Assembly: GCF_000011065.1 (NCBI RefSeq)
Contig: NC_004663.1
Span: 4,650,001 to 4,714,000, forward strand
From: Bacteroides thetaiotaomicron VPI-5482
GTDB lineage: Bacteria > Bacteroidota > Bacteroidia > Bacteroidales > Bacteroidaceae
Length of the DNA stretch: 64,000 nt
Direction of reading: 5' to 3'
Position 1 is the first letter of the stretch. Every line of letters starts with the position of its first letter. Both the position numbers and the translations under genes were made by a program. Of this stretch, positions 26,457-34,052 are shown piece by piece. The notes under the pieces were generated by a model. It made no database searches and was not told the origin of the DNA. It saw only the letters and a program-made list of their open reading frames with translations.

Positions 26457-27635
26457 CTACTCTTTGGTAGATTTATTTGCTGAATGCAAGTACCATTTAA
26501 AAAAATCATATATAATTTCGTTTGATTCAGGGGTTGGGTCATGATTGACTCTGTTGCTCATCGCGACATTATTACGGTATCCTAAGAGCCGGTTGACCGC
26601 TATTGTATGGTTTAGCGCTATCCACCGGTCTGTTCCGTCAGAGTATCCTCCGGAAACAAGAAATGGGCGAGGTGCCATCAGCGTATGCAATTCATGCAAA
26701 TCATATCCTTCTTTGCGGAGCTTCGGATAAATGCCTTTAGCATAATCATGCCCATTTTTGCTCCATGTATTTTCCCATGGTGGCGGATAATATCCCAAAT
26801 ACCAGGGTTCCCAGTAATTGATATATCCCTCTTTTGTTTCGTCGAATACAATTCCGGGGTCTCCCCATGCCGCACAAGCGAACTTTTCGTATAGGCATGA
26901 GGCAAACATTGCCCACTTCCCACCATAAGAATGCCCTGTGATGCCTATTCTTGTAGAATCGACGTCCTGTACTTTGGCTAATACTTCCCATGCATTTGCG
27001 GCTGCATAAGCTAATGCTGAAAGTGGTTGGAGAGTTGCATTTTCAATGGTGGGGTAATAAATGGAATATGTCTGATTCTCTGTGGTCTTCGTTGTTCCTA
27101 TTGATAATGTGACAAATCCTCTTTTCGTCAATTGATATGCAAAGTCTCTATAAGGTTTTCCACCCAATCCGATAGCCGTTTCGGGTTCATAAAATGTAGT
27201 GATAACGGCAGGCTTTTTGCCTTCTTTGTCCGGAACCAGCAAATAACCTTCAGTCTGTTCGTTGGGAGTCCAGTAGAAGCGGACACGGTATTGCATGAAG
27301 TTTTCACGGTGGAGAGTATCCAGAATTTCAAATGTTTGTCCGGTAATGACAGGCGGCCATTGTCCTAACAGGCTCATCCATCTGTCCTTGATTTCAGTTC
27401 GTCGTCTTTGCCAGTCTTCAACGGTTCTGACTGTATCCCCATTATAATATAATAAAGGAGAGCGAAAATTCCCATATACATTTTCGTATTCTGCGGGCGG
27501 GCGGAAGTAGCTCGATAACTTATTCCATAGATCAGAGGAGTCATTATTTCCGCTATTTTTGTTTCCGCTGCATCCTGCTAGAAATGCTGCCAGATGAGTG
27601 ATCAGGATGAATAGCACGATTTTCTTTTGCTCCAT
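26457..27635 (-). CDS. Alpha/beta hydrolase lipoprotein (acetyl esterase-like), 392 aa
   Basis: A lipoprotein esterase. I choose the start at 27635 (MEQKKIVLF), which gives a clean lipoprotein signal ending LAAFLAGCSGN; the longer frame to 27665 would run over the predicted transcript start. The core is an alpha/beta hydrolase of the kind seen in large Bacteroides esterases: an N-terminal part with PPVITGQTFEILDTLHRENF, EGYLLVPDKEGKKPAVITT (~135-155), and RIGITGHSYGGKWAMFAS with the nucleophile Ser at about residue 235. An Asp in GGYSDGTDRWIA and a His in NRVNHDPTPE fit the triad. It has its own promoter (27673-27681) and the same operator as the main operon, so it is probably co-regulated. 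Confidence 0.82.
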   Translation of the reverse strand: MEQKKIVLFILITHLAAFLAGCSGNKNSGNNDSSDLWNKLSSYFRPPAEYENVYGNFRSPLLYYNGDTVRTVEDWQRRRTEIKDRWMSLLGQWPPVITGQTFEILDTLHRENFMQYRVRFYWTPNEQTEGYLLVPDKEGKKPAVITTFYEPETAIGLGGKPYRDFAYQLTKRGFVTLSIGTTKTTENQTYSIYYPTIENATLQPLSALAYAAANAWEVLAKVQDVDSTRIGITGHSYGGKWAMFASCLYEKFACAAWGDPGIVFDETKEGYINYWEPWYLGYYPPPWENTWSKNGHDYAKGIYPKLRKEGYDLHELHTLMAPRPFLVSGGYSDGTDRWIALNHTIAVNRLLGYRNNVAMSNRVNHDPTPESNEIIYDFFKWYLHSANKSTKE

Positions 27636-27672
27636 AAGTTGTTGATTGACTTTGAGAGTTAACATTTACCGA

Positions 27673-27681
27673 ACAAAGATA
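27673..27681 (-). promoter_or_regulatory. -7 promoter box of the alpha/beta hydrolase gene
   Basis: The minus strand reads TATCTTTGT, a perfect TAnnTTTGY box, about 38 bp before the chosen ATG. No good -33 TTTG is at the standard distance, matching the other activator-type promoter at 26386-26394. Confidence 0.7.
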
Positions 27682-27708
27682 TGCCACTTTAGTAATGCCT
27701 CCGGTACT

Positions 27709-27736
27709 AAAAACGAAAAGCTATATTCGAAAAACG
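27709..27736. promoter_or_regulatory. Second copy of the AraC/XylR-type operator
   Basis: AAAAACG at 27709-27715 and 27730-27736, again 21 bp apart and again 27 nt from a perfect -7 box. The spacer shares GAAAA and TATTC with the copy at 26422-26449. It lies between the regulator gene's stop and the hydrolase promoter. Confidence 0.7.
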
Positions 27737-27749
27737 AATAATTTATTTT

Positions 27750-28895
27750 TTATCTGTTCGTGATTTTTTTCTCCCGATATTCCAAAGGGGAACATCCTTT
27801 GAACTTTTTGAAAATCCGGGAGATATTATTATAGTCTTTGAATCCGGCTTCCGTTGCAATGTCTGCCAATGAACGATCTGTAGTAAGAAGTAAATCGGCC
27901 AGATGGTTGACCCGGCAGTTTAAGATATACTGATAGATGGAAGTATGCATCGCATTTTTGAATTTCACTTCAAAATTTCTGCGTGAGAGCGGAATCTGTG
28001 CCAGCAAAGACTCTATGGTCAGGTCGGAATTGTAATGACTCTCTATGTATTTTACAACTTCGAGAATGTAAGGGTCCTTTATATTATGCTTTTCTGTGGA
28101 TTGCCGCAATTCTATGCGGATAGGGTTGATGACGATATTGAAGGTCCCTTCATGTTCCTTTTTGATTTGTTGATGAATGAGCCTGCCTATGGAATATCCT
28201 CCTCTTTCTACTTCCAGTTCTATGGAGGAGATGGGAGGATCGGAAATATTGCAGATCAAGTCATCATTGTCGACTCCTAACAGGGAGATTTCTTCCGGTA
28301 TGTGTATGTTACTTATCTTGCAGGTTTCCGAAATGAATAGTGCGTGTGAGTCGTCGCAGCAGAACAACGCTATGGGTTTAGGAAGCTCTTGCAGCCATTG
28401 GCTTACTTCTATTCTGATTTCGTCTTCATGCTTATCGGATTCGAAACAATAAAAGTTGCCGCCTATCCGTTTAACTTCCTGACGGAAGCCTTCGCAACGT
28501 TCGTCAGACCAGACAACTCCGTTTATGCCGAAATAAGCAAAGTTGTGGAACATCCGCTTGGCGAAGAATTGGGCGGCCATTCTGCCCGTTCCTTTGTAGT
28601 CGCCCGTCAGATTGGAGTAAGTAGTGCTTCTATGGTGATAATTCTGCAATACAATCGGAATATTCAGTTCTTTCAGTAGATTGACGGTGTCATTGTTCCA
28701 TTGTCCGATGATGGCGTCAGCTTTCCATTCTTTTGCCCATTTGAGAATACCTTTTTCTCCATACATGCCGCTGTAATAGGATGGAAGCCGATAGAAAAGC
28801 CAAGGTCCGTTTTCTTTGGAATATTGTACAAGTCCGCGGAGCAATTTTCTGTCAAATTCACTGGAATAATCGATCAGCAGTAGTATTTTTATCAT
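27750..28895 (-). CDS. AraC/XylR-family transcriptional regulator of the PUL, 381 aa
   Basis: A cytoplasmic regulator in two parts. Residues ~1-270 are a periplasmic-binding-protein-like ligand domain of the XylR type (MIKILLLIDYSSEFDRKLLRGL, RMFHNFAYFGINGVVW, EISLLGVDNDDLICNISDPP). Residues ~285-378 are an AraC-type double helix-turn-helix with ESLLAQIPLSRRNFEVKFK and LADIATEAGFKDYNNISRIFKKFKG. Ligand binding by the first domain, perhaps an aminosugar or short oligosaccharide, would activate the hydrolase and main operon promoters, both of which carry the paired AAAAACG site. It has its own TAnnTTTGY box at 28927-28935. Confidence 0.9.
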   Translation of the reverse strand: MIKILLLIDYSSEFDRKLLRGLVQYSKENGPWLFYRLPSYYSGMYGEKGILKWAKEWKADAIIGQWNNDTVNLLKELNIPIVLQNYHHRSTTYSNLTGDYKGTGRMAAQFFAKRMFHNFAYFGINGVVWSDERCEGFRQEVKRIGGNFYCFESDKHEDEIRIEVSQWLQELPKPIALFCCDDSHALFISETCKISNIHIPEEISLLGVDNDDLICNISDPPISSIELEVERGGYSIGRLIHQQIKKEHEGTFNIVINPIRIELRQSTEKHNIKDPYILEVVKYIESHYNSDLTIESLLAQIPLSRRNFEVKFKNAMHTSIYQYILNCRVNHLADLLLTTDRSLADIATEAGFKDYNNISRIFKKFKGCSPLEYREKKITNR

Positions 28896-28926
28896 AGTGT
28901 GTGCGGGTATATTAAAGTTTATGGAA

Positions 28927-28935
28927 ACAAATATA
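28927..28935 (-). promoter_or_regulatory. -7 promoter box of the PUL regulator gene
   Basis: The minus strand reads TATATTTGT, matching TAnnTTTGY, about 32 bp before the regulator ATG. The region is AT-rich and no -33 element is clear. Confidence 0.5.
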
Positions 28936-28945
28936 TAAATATTAG

Positions 28946-28977
28946 TTTGTTTTCTTTCTATAATAGTCTAACTTTGT
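28946..28977 (+). promoter_or_regulatory. Complete Bacteroides promoter for the HU-HIG gene
   Basis: TTTG at 28946-28949 and TAACTTTGT at 28969-28977, with a 19-nt spacer: both elements and the spacing match the Bacteroides primary sigma factor consensus. The start of transcription would be near 28984, which puts the palindrome array at 28996-29087 in the mRNA leader. Confidence 0.8.
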
Positions 28978-28995
28978 TGCGAAGAAGATATGTAT

Positions 28996-29087
28996 GACAC
29001 CCGGGTCTCGTGCTGTACGACACCCGGGTGTTGTGATGTCTGACATCCGGGTGTCATACGTGCTGACACCCGGGTGTGGTACAGAAT
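28996..29087. repeat. Four tandem 23-bp palindromic units (core ACACCCGGGTGT)
   Basis: The centre CCCGGG (once TCCGGG) begins at 29000, 29023, 29046 and 29069, exactly 23 bp apart. The core GACACCCGGGTGT is conserved and palindromic; the other ~10 bp of each unit vary. The array lies between promoter and start codon of the HU-HIG gene, so each core could fold as a small RNA hairpin or act as a DNA-binding site. Confidence 0.85.
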
Positions 29088-29122
29088 GAAAATATAAACG
29101 AAACAAGAAAGGAGTATAAGAC

Positions 29123-29593
29123 ATGGCAATCCCTTATGTAGTAAGAAAGAAAGCAGACTTGACGTCCGGAGAAAGAAAAGAGTTATGGTATGGTGTACCA
29201 AGTAAAATACAGGATAGAGGCGGAGTACAGAACAAAGAACTTGCTCAAGTGGTGGAGCTGCGGGGAGGTTTCCACCGTGGTCAGGTTGAAGGCATATTGG
29301 TGGAAGTAGCGGATGCCATCCGCTATTTGCTTTCTATGGGACAGTCTGTGACGATTGATGGGCTGGGTACATTCCAGACTGCTTTGACCAGTCCTGGTTT
29401 TGAACGTCCCGAACAAGTGACACCGGGACAAGTATCAGTATCTCGCGTTTATTTTGTGGCAAACAGCGCACTTCGTGACCGCATGAAGAAAACAAAGTGT
29501 ATGCGCATCCCTTTTAAATATTATATGTCCGAAAGTATGTTGACTAAAGAGATGAAGAAAGCAGACCAGGAGCAGGAACAAACAGAAGAATAA
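29123..29593 (+). CDS. HU-HIG family DNA-binding protein, 156 aa
   Basis: A histone-like protein of the Bacteroidales HU variant family (HU domain fused to a variable tail). The start PYVVRKKADLTSGERKELWYG is typical, followed by ELAQVVELRGGFHRGQVEGIL (~residues 38-58), the beta-arm region SMGQSVTIDGLGTFQ (~75-89) and SRVYFVANSALRDRM (~110-124). A charged C-terminal tail rich in Lys and Glu ends the protein. It probably bends or coats DNA. It is monocistronic or leads the glyQS region, which has its own promoter. Its leader contains the 23-bp palindrome array, a possible site of autoregulation. Confidence 0.88.
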   Translation: MAIPYVVRKKADLTSGERKELWYGVPSKIQDRGGVQNKELAQVVELRGGFHRGQVEGILVEVADAIRYLLSMGQSVTIDGLGTFQTALTSPGFERPEQVTPGQVSVSRVYFVANSALRDRMKKTKCMRIPFKYYMSESMLTKEMKKADQEQEQTEE

Positions 29594-29636
29594 GATAAAT
29601 TAATACCCTCCCTGTCTTATTTATGAGATAAATGCC

Positions 29637-29645
29637 TATCTTTGT
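29637..29645 (+). promoter_or_regulatory. -7 promoter box of glyQS
   Basis: TATCTTTGT matches TAnnTTTGY and lies 51 nt before the glyQS start codon. The -33 element is weak. Confidence 0.65.
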
Positions 29646-29696
29646 GGCACTTTTTACGAAAAAAGGTAATTCAAATTAATAGATATAGAAAAGAAA

Positions 29697-31238
29697 ATGG
29701 CACAAGAAGACGTTTTTAAGAAACTTGTATCGCACTGTAAAGAGTACGGTTTCGTATTTCCTTCAAGCGATATCTACGACGGACTAGGCGCAGTATATGA
29801 CTACGGTCAGATGGGCGTTGAATTGAAAAACAACATTAAAAAATATTGGTGGGACAGCATGGTGCTGTTGCACGAAAACATTGTCGGTATCGACTCTGCC
29901 ATCTTTATGCACCCTACCATCTGGAAGGCTTCCGGACACGTGGACGCATTCAATGACCCTTTGATTGACAATAAGGATTCTAAAAAACGTTATCGTGCTG
30001 ACGTATTGATCGAAGATCAGTTGGCTAAATATGACGATAAAATCAATAAAGAAGTAGCAAAAGCCGCCAAGAAGTTTGGTGAATCATTCGATGAGGCTCA
30101 ATTCCGTTCTACCAACGGACGTGTGTTGGAACATCAGGCTAAGCGTGATGCACTTCACACTCGTTTCTCAAAAGCACTGAATGATAATAATCTGGATGAA
30201 CTTCGTCAGATCATTGTTGATGAAGAGATCGTATGTCCTATTTCCGGTACTAAGAACTGGACGGAAGTTCGTCAGTTCAACCTGATGTTCTCTACAGAAA
30301 TGGGATCGACTTCAGACGGTGCCATGAAGATTTATCTTCGTCCGGAAACGGCACAGGGTATCTTTGTAAACTATCTGAATGTGCAGAAAACCGGTCGTAT
30401 GAAAGTACCTTTCGGTATTGCCCAGATTGGTAAGGCTTTCCGTAATGAGATTGTTGCCCGTCAGTTCATCTTCCGTATGCGTGAGTTCGAACAGATGGAG
30501 ATGCAGTTCTTTGTAAAACCGGGAACGGAACTGGATTGGTTCAAGAAATGGAAGGAGATTCGTCTGAAATGGCATAAAGCGCTGGGCTTCGGTGATGCCA
30601 GCTACCGCTATCACGACCACGATAAATTGGCTCACTATGCCAATGCTGCAACAGATATCGAGTTCCTGATGCCATTCGGTTTCAAAGAAGTGGAAGGTAT
30701 TCACTCCCGTACGAACTTCGACTTGTCTCAGCATGAGAAATTCTCCGGCAAGAGCATCAAATACTTCGATCCGGAATTGAATGAATCGTACACTCCGTAT
30801 GTGATTGAAACTTCTATCGGTGTAGACCGTATGTTCCTGAGCATCATGAGCGCTGCTTATTGTGAAGAGCAACTGGAAAACGGAGAAAGCCGTGTTGTGC
30901 TGAAATTGCCTGCTGCCCTTGCTCCGGTGAAACTGGCTGTTATGCCGTTGATCAAGAAAGACGGTCTGCCTGAAAAGGCCCGTGAGATCATCGACGCTCT
31001 GAAGTTCCATTTCCACTGCCAATATGACGAAAAAGACAGTATCGGCAAGCGTTATCGTCGTCAGGATGCCATCGGTACTCCGTTCTGCGTAACAGTGGAT
31101 CATCAGACATTAGAAGATAACTGCGTGACATTGCGTAATCGCGATACCATGCAGCAAGAGCGTGTAGCTATCTCTGAACTGAACAATATCATCGCAGACA
31201 GAGTGAGCATCACTTCATTATTGAAAACTTTACAATAA
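29697..31238 (+). CDS. glyQS: Glycine--tRNA ligase, single-chain dimeric type, 513 aa
   Basis: Class II aminoacyl-tRNA synthetase that charges tRNA-Gly, of the one-chain alpha2 type. N-terminal GFVFPSSDIYDGLGAVYDYGQMG and WWDSMVLLHENIVGIDSAIFMHP are diagnostic. Motif 2 is FRNEIVARQFIFRMREFEQMEMQFF (~residues 257-281) and motif 3 is near TSIGVDRMFLSIM (~375-390). The C-terminal anticodon-binding domain (~405-513) contains LAPVKLAVMPLIKKDGLPEKA. A ~100-residue insertion after HPTIWKASGHVDAFNDPLIDNK is usual. It is essential housekeeping and shares an operon with the FKBP gene 11 bp downstream. Codon use looks like that of a highly expressed gene. Confidence 0.97.
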   Translation: MAQEDVFKKLVSHCKEYGFVFPSSDIYDGLGAVYDYGQMGVELKNNIKKYWWDSMVLLHENIVGIDSAIFMHPTIWKASGHVDAFNDPLIDNKDSKKRYRADVLIEDQLAKYDDKINKEVAKAAKKFGESFDEAQFRSTNGRVLEHQAKRDALHTRFSKALNDNNLDELRQIIVDEEIVCPISGTKNWTEVRQFNLMFSTEMGSTSDGAMKIYLRPETAQGIFVNYLNVQKTGRMKVPFGIAQIGKAFRNEIVARQFIFRMREFEQMEMQFFVKPGTELDWFKKWKEIRLKWHKALGFGDASYRYHDHDKLAHYANAATDIEFLMPFGFKEVEGIHSRTNFDLSQHEKFSGKSIKYFDPELNESYTPYVIETSIGVDRMFLSIMSAAYCEEQLENGESRVVLKLPAALAPVKLAVMPLIKKDGLPEKAREIIDALKFHFHCQYDEKDSIGKRYRRQDAIGTPFCVTVDHQTLEDNCVTLRNRDTMQQERVAISELNNIIADRVSITSLLKTLQ

Positions 31239-31249
31239 ACCATTAACGA

Positions 31250-31840
31250 ATGAGTAAAAAAATCTATTTATTCTCCTTAGTATTACTGGCTTTGGCTTTT
31301 GTTTCTTGTAGCGAAACCGAAGAAGTTGGTAAATACGATAATTGGCGTGCGCGCAATGAGGCATTTATTGACTCTCTTGCGAATGTTTATGCTACGGCTT
31401 CTGGTAGAGGAGGCTTGGAACGCATAGAGATGTTGACTGCTCCTGGTAATTATATTTATTATAAGGAAATGGAGCCAATGACTGATCATGTAGTAAAGGC
31501 GGGAAATCCTAAATATACTGACTATGTGAAGGTATATTATAAAGGAACAAATATTTTAGGAGAATATTTTGATGGTAACTTTAAGGGAGATAATCCGGTT
31601 GTAGATGGGAAAGATCCAAGTGAAGGAGATTCTCCTACCACCATTTTCCAGGTCAGCGGGGTAATTACCGGCTGGGGTGAAGTGCTTCAGAGAATGGAAG
31701 TTGGTGATCGTTGGAAGGTTTATATCCCTTGGGATTATGCCTATGGAAGTAGCGGTACTACAGGCATTTTGGGGTATTCAGCTCTTGTCTTTGATATCAC
31801 ATTGCTTGATTTTGCTAATACTGAAGCGGAGTTGAAATAA
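31250..31840 (+). CDS. FKBP-type peptidyl-prolyl isomerase lipoprotein, 196 aa
   Basis: A lipoprotein (LALAFVSCSETEE) with a C-terminal FKBP domain (~residues 85-192): DYVKVYYKGTNILGEYFDGNF, VSGVITGWGEVLQRMEVGDRWKVYIPWDYAYGSSG and ALVFDITLLDF are the standard blocks. It should help fold proteins in the periplasm. The region before the domain is helical and charged, like the dimerisation part of longer FKBPs. It follows glyQS by 11 bp and ends at a strong hairpin terminator shared with the convergent lacI-type gene. Confidence 0.92.
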   Translation: MSKKIYLFSLVLLALAFVSCSETEEVGKYDNWRARNEAFIDSLANVYATASGRGGLERIEMLTAPGNYIYYKEMEPMTDHVVKAGNPKYTDYVKVYYKGTNILGEYFDGNFKGDNPVVDGKDPSEGDSPTTIFQVSGVITGWGEVLQRMEVGDRWKVYIPWDYAYGSSGTTGILGYSALVFDITLLDFANTEAELK

Positions 31841-31868
31841 TAAGATAAAACTCTCTATATGTAAAAGG

Positions 31869-31905
31869 TGCTGTATCTATATTACGTAGATACAGCATTT
31901 TTTTT
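31869..31905. terminator. Bidirectional terminator between FKBP and LacI-type genes
   Basis: A perfect 11-bp stem, TGCTGTATCTA (31869-31879) and its complement (31887-31897), with a 7-nt loop and eight T residues after it on the plus strand. It ends the glyQS-FKBP transcript. The stop codon of the convergent LacI-type gene is inside the loop (31882-31884). Confidence 0.9.
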
Positions 31906-32925
31906 ATTATTCTCCTTAATGCTACTCTCCCTTATCTGCAAATGTGTCGGAATCACCACTTGCTTGACCGTCCTGTCTCCCTTAATTTGATCAATCAGCA
32001 GTTGACACGCTGTTTCCCCCATCTTATAAGTCTGATGCGATACGGCAGATAACTTGGGTTCCACATAATTGGCGTGCTGCTCATCCGTGTATCCGATGAT
32101 GGCGATATCGTCGGGAATACGAAGTCCGTGCCTTTTGATTACTTCCATGGCGGCAAAAGCCAATGTGTCATTCATGGCAAGGATGGCATCGGGAGGCTGG
32201 GGGAGAGATAATAATGTTTCCGTAGCAATCTGTCCTTCCTCATAATCAATTTTCCGGCAGACAACTAATTCCTTTTCAATCGGAATCCGATTATCGCGCA
32301 AGGCTTCCAGATAACCGTGCTTCCTTCTTTTTACAATATCCAGATGATTGGCACCGCCGATAAAAGCCACCCGTTTACTTCCATTGTCCAGCAGATGCTG
32401 GGTAGCCATTTGTGCGGATTGTGCTCCGTCTGCTATTACTGACGAGAATTGATCGGTCAGGCAAACACGGTCGAACAGAATCAGCGGCATATTGATCTCT
32501 TTCAATGCGGCAAAATGAGAAAAGTCAGTTGTTTCCTGAGACAGGCAGGCGATAATCCCCTCTACCCGCATATTGACCAGATTCTCTATATTCCTTTTTT
32601 CATGCTCGAAAGACTCGTGCGATGTCGTGATAATGACGAAATATCCGTTATCGATCGCCATGTTCTCTATCCCGTTCAGAATGGAGGCAAAGAAATGAGT
32701 GACAATATCCGGAACGATCACTCCGATGATGCGCGGCGCATTCTTTCGCAGACTCATAGCGAAAGGATTGGGACGATAATTCATCTCTTTGGCCAGCTTC
32801 TTGGCTTTGGCGCAAAGTTCACGGCTGATTTCCGGGCTGTCTTTCAGCGCTCGGGATACAGTAGGGATGGATACGCCTAATGCTTGGGCGAGGTCTTTGA
32901 GTGAAGTATGTTTCCGGTTTTCCAT
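31882..32925 (-). CDS. LacI-family transcriptional regulator, 347 aa
   Basis: A sugar-responsive repressor. The N-terminal helix-turn-helix SLKDLAQALGVSIPTVSRAL (~residues 8-27) and hinge NYRPNPFAMSLRK are followed by a ribose-binding-protein-like domain (IIGVIVPDIVTHFFASILNGI, VDRRKHG-like loop, DAILAMNDTLAFAAMEVIKRHG, IAIIGYTDEQHANYVEPKLSAV). It is divergent from the fucose-like catabolic operon, with a perfect palindrome at 33004-33021 between them, so it probably controls that operon. The last seven codons (KKNAVST and stop) are formed by the convergent gene's terminator. Confidence 0.93.
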   Translation of the reverse strand: MENRKHTSLKDLAQALGVSIPTVSRALKDSPEISRELCAKAKKLAKEMNYRPNPFAMSLRKNAPRIIGVIVPDIVTHFFASILNGIENMAIDNGYFVIITTSHESFEHEKRNIENLVNMRVEGIIACLSQETTDFSHFAALKEINMPLILFDRVCLTDQFSSVIADGAQSAQMATQHLLDNGSKRVAFIGGANHLDIVKRRKHGYLEALRDNRIPIEKELVVCRKIDYEEGQIATETLLSLPQPPDAILAMNDTLAFAAMEVIKRHGLRIPDDIAIIGYTDEQHANYVEPKLSAVSHQTYKMGETACQLLIDQIKGDRTVKQVVIPTHLQIRESSIKENNKKNAVST

Positions 32926-33003
32926 CTGAAGGTCTCCAACTTAGATTTATCTGCAAAGAAAGCATATTCCCTGATAAATCTCCGCATTTAAAGAAATATT
33001 TTT

Positions 33004-33021
33004 TACGTAAACCGTTACGTA
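33004..33021. promoter_or_regulatory. Palindromic operator for the LacI-type regulator
   Basis: TACGTAA-ACCG-TTACGTA, perfect 7-bp arms with a 4-bp centre containing CG, in the gap between the divergent regulator and catabolic operon. This is the size and form of a LacI-family site. It lies about 44 bp upstream of the operon's -7 box. Confidence 0.7.
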
Positions 33022-33064
33022 GCTTTTTCGCCCCTCTCTTGTCCGTTGAGAAGGGTTCACCCCT

Positions 33065-33073
33065 TACTTTTGT
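33065..33073 (+). promoter_or_regulatory. -7 promoter box of the fucose-like operon
   Basis: TACTTTTGT matches TAnnTTTGY, 31 nt before the aldo/keto reductase ATG. A -33 TTTG is not clear at 19-21 nt, only partial TTG motifs. Confidence 0.6.
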
Positions 33074-33104
33074 CGCATACAAAATAATTTAAAACCCTAT
33101 ACGT

Positions 33105-34037
33105 ATGCAATACCATGAAATCGGAAAGACAGGGATGAAAGTATCGTCTCTCAGCTTCGGAGCTTCCTCTCTGGGAGGAGTTTTCCATGATTTAAAAGAA
33201 AAAGAAGGCATTCAGGCTGTGTTTACAGCCATCGAAGCCGGAATGAACTTTATCGATGTTTCCCCTTATTACGGACATTATAAGGCAGAGACTGTTCTAG
33301 GCAAAGCGCTGAAGGATATTCCTCGCGACCGTTATTATCTTTCTACGAAAGTCGGACGCTATGGCAAAGACGGAGTCAATACATGGGACTACTCGGCAAA
33401 GCGTGCGACGGAGAGTGTATATGAAAGTATGGAACGTCTGAATATTGACTTCATCGATTTGATCAATGTGCATGATATTGAGTTTGCCGACCTGAATCAG
33501 GTGGTTAATGAGACATTGCCTGCTTTGGTCGAACTGCGTGAGAAAGGAGTGGTAGGACATGTCGGAATCACTGACTTGCAGCTCGAAAACTTGAAATGGG
33601 TGATAGACCGTTCGCCAAGCGGAACTATTGAATCTGTTCTTAGCTTCTGTCACTATTGTCTGTGCGATGATAAATTGGCTGACTTCCTTGACTATTTCGA
33701 ATCGAAAGAAATCGGTGTCATCAATGCTTCTCCTCTCTCGATGGGCTTGCTGAGCGAACGTGGTGTTCCGGTCTGGCATCCGGCTCCCAAGCCATTGGTA
33801 GATGCCTGTCGCAAAGCGATGGAGCATTGTAAAGCAAAGAATTATCCGATAGAAAAGCTCGCTATGCAATTCTCGGTGAGTAATCCAAAGATTGCGACTA
33901 CCCTGTTCAGCACCACTAATCCGGAGAATGTGAAGAAAAATATCGGCTTTATTGAAGAACCGGTCGATTGGGAACTCGTGCGTGAAGTGCGGGAAATTAT
34001 CGGAGAACAGCAGCGTGTAAGTTGGGCAAACTCTTAA
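33105..34037 (+). CDS. Aldo/keto reductase, L-fucose/L-galactose dehydrogenase-like, 310 aa
   Basis: A cytoplasmic NAD(P)-linked oxidoreductase. The AKR pattern is complete: YHEIGKTGMKVSSLSFGASSLGG at the start, FIDVSPYYGHYKAETVLGKAL with the catalytic Asp and Tyr (~residues 47-54), YYLSTKVGRYG with the Lys (~80), and LINVHDIEF with the His (~122). It resembles the L-fucose or L-galactose dehydrogenase branch, which oxidises the sugar to its lactone. The next gene is a lactonase-type amidohydrolase and a FucP-type permease follows, which supports that reading. The exact sugar is inferred. Confidence 0.85.
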   Translation: MQYHEIGKTGMKVSSLSFGASSLGGVFHDLKEKEGIQAVFTAIEAGMNFIDVSPYYGHYKAETVLGKALKDIPRDRYYLSTKVGRYGKDGVNTWDYSAKRATESVYESMERLNIDFIDLINVHDIEFADLNQVVNETLPALVELREKGVVGHVGITDLQLENLKWVIDRSPSGTIESVLSFCHYCLCDDKLADFLDYFESKEIGVINASPLSMGLLSERGVPVWHPAPKPLVDACRKAMEHCKAKNYPIEKLAMQFSVSNPKIATTLFSTTNPENVKKNIGFIEEPVDWELVREVREIIGEQQRVSWANS

Positions 34038-34052
34038 AAAACGATCGATTCT

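Noticed and set aside
28946..28977. Promoter for the PUL regulator on the minus strand
   Set aside because: Both elements read on the plus strand with the exact 19-nt spacer and serve the HU-HIG gene; the regulator has its own box at 28927-28935.
28996..29087. CRISPR-like array
   Set aside because: The units are 23 bp with a palindromic core and variable 10-bp rest, not 25-40 bp repeats with spacers, and no cas gene is near.
30312..31103. 263-codon open frame antisense to glyQS
   Set aside because: It lies fully opposite a strongly conserved synthetase gene and its translation shows no family pattern; a frame shadow.
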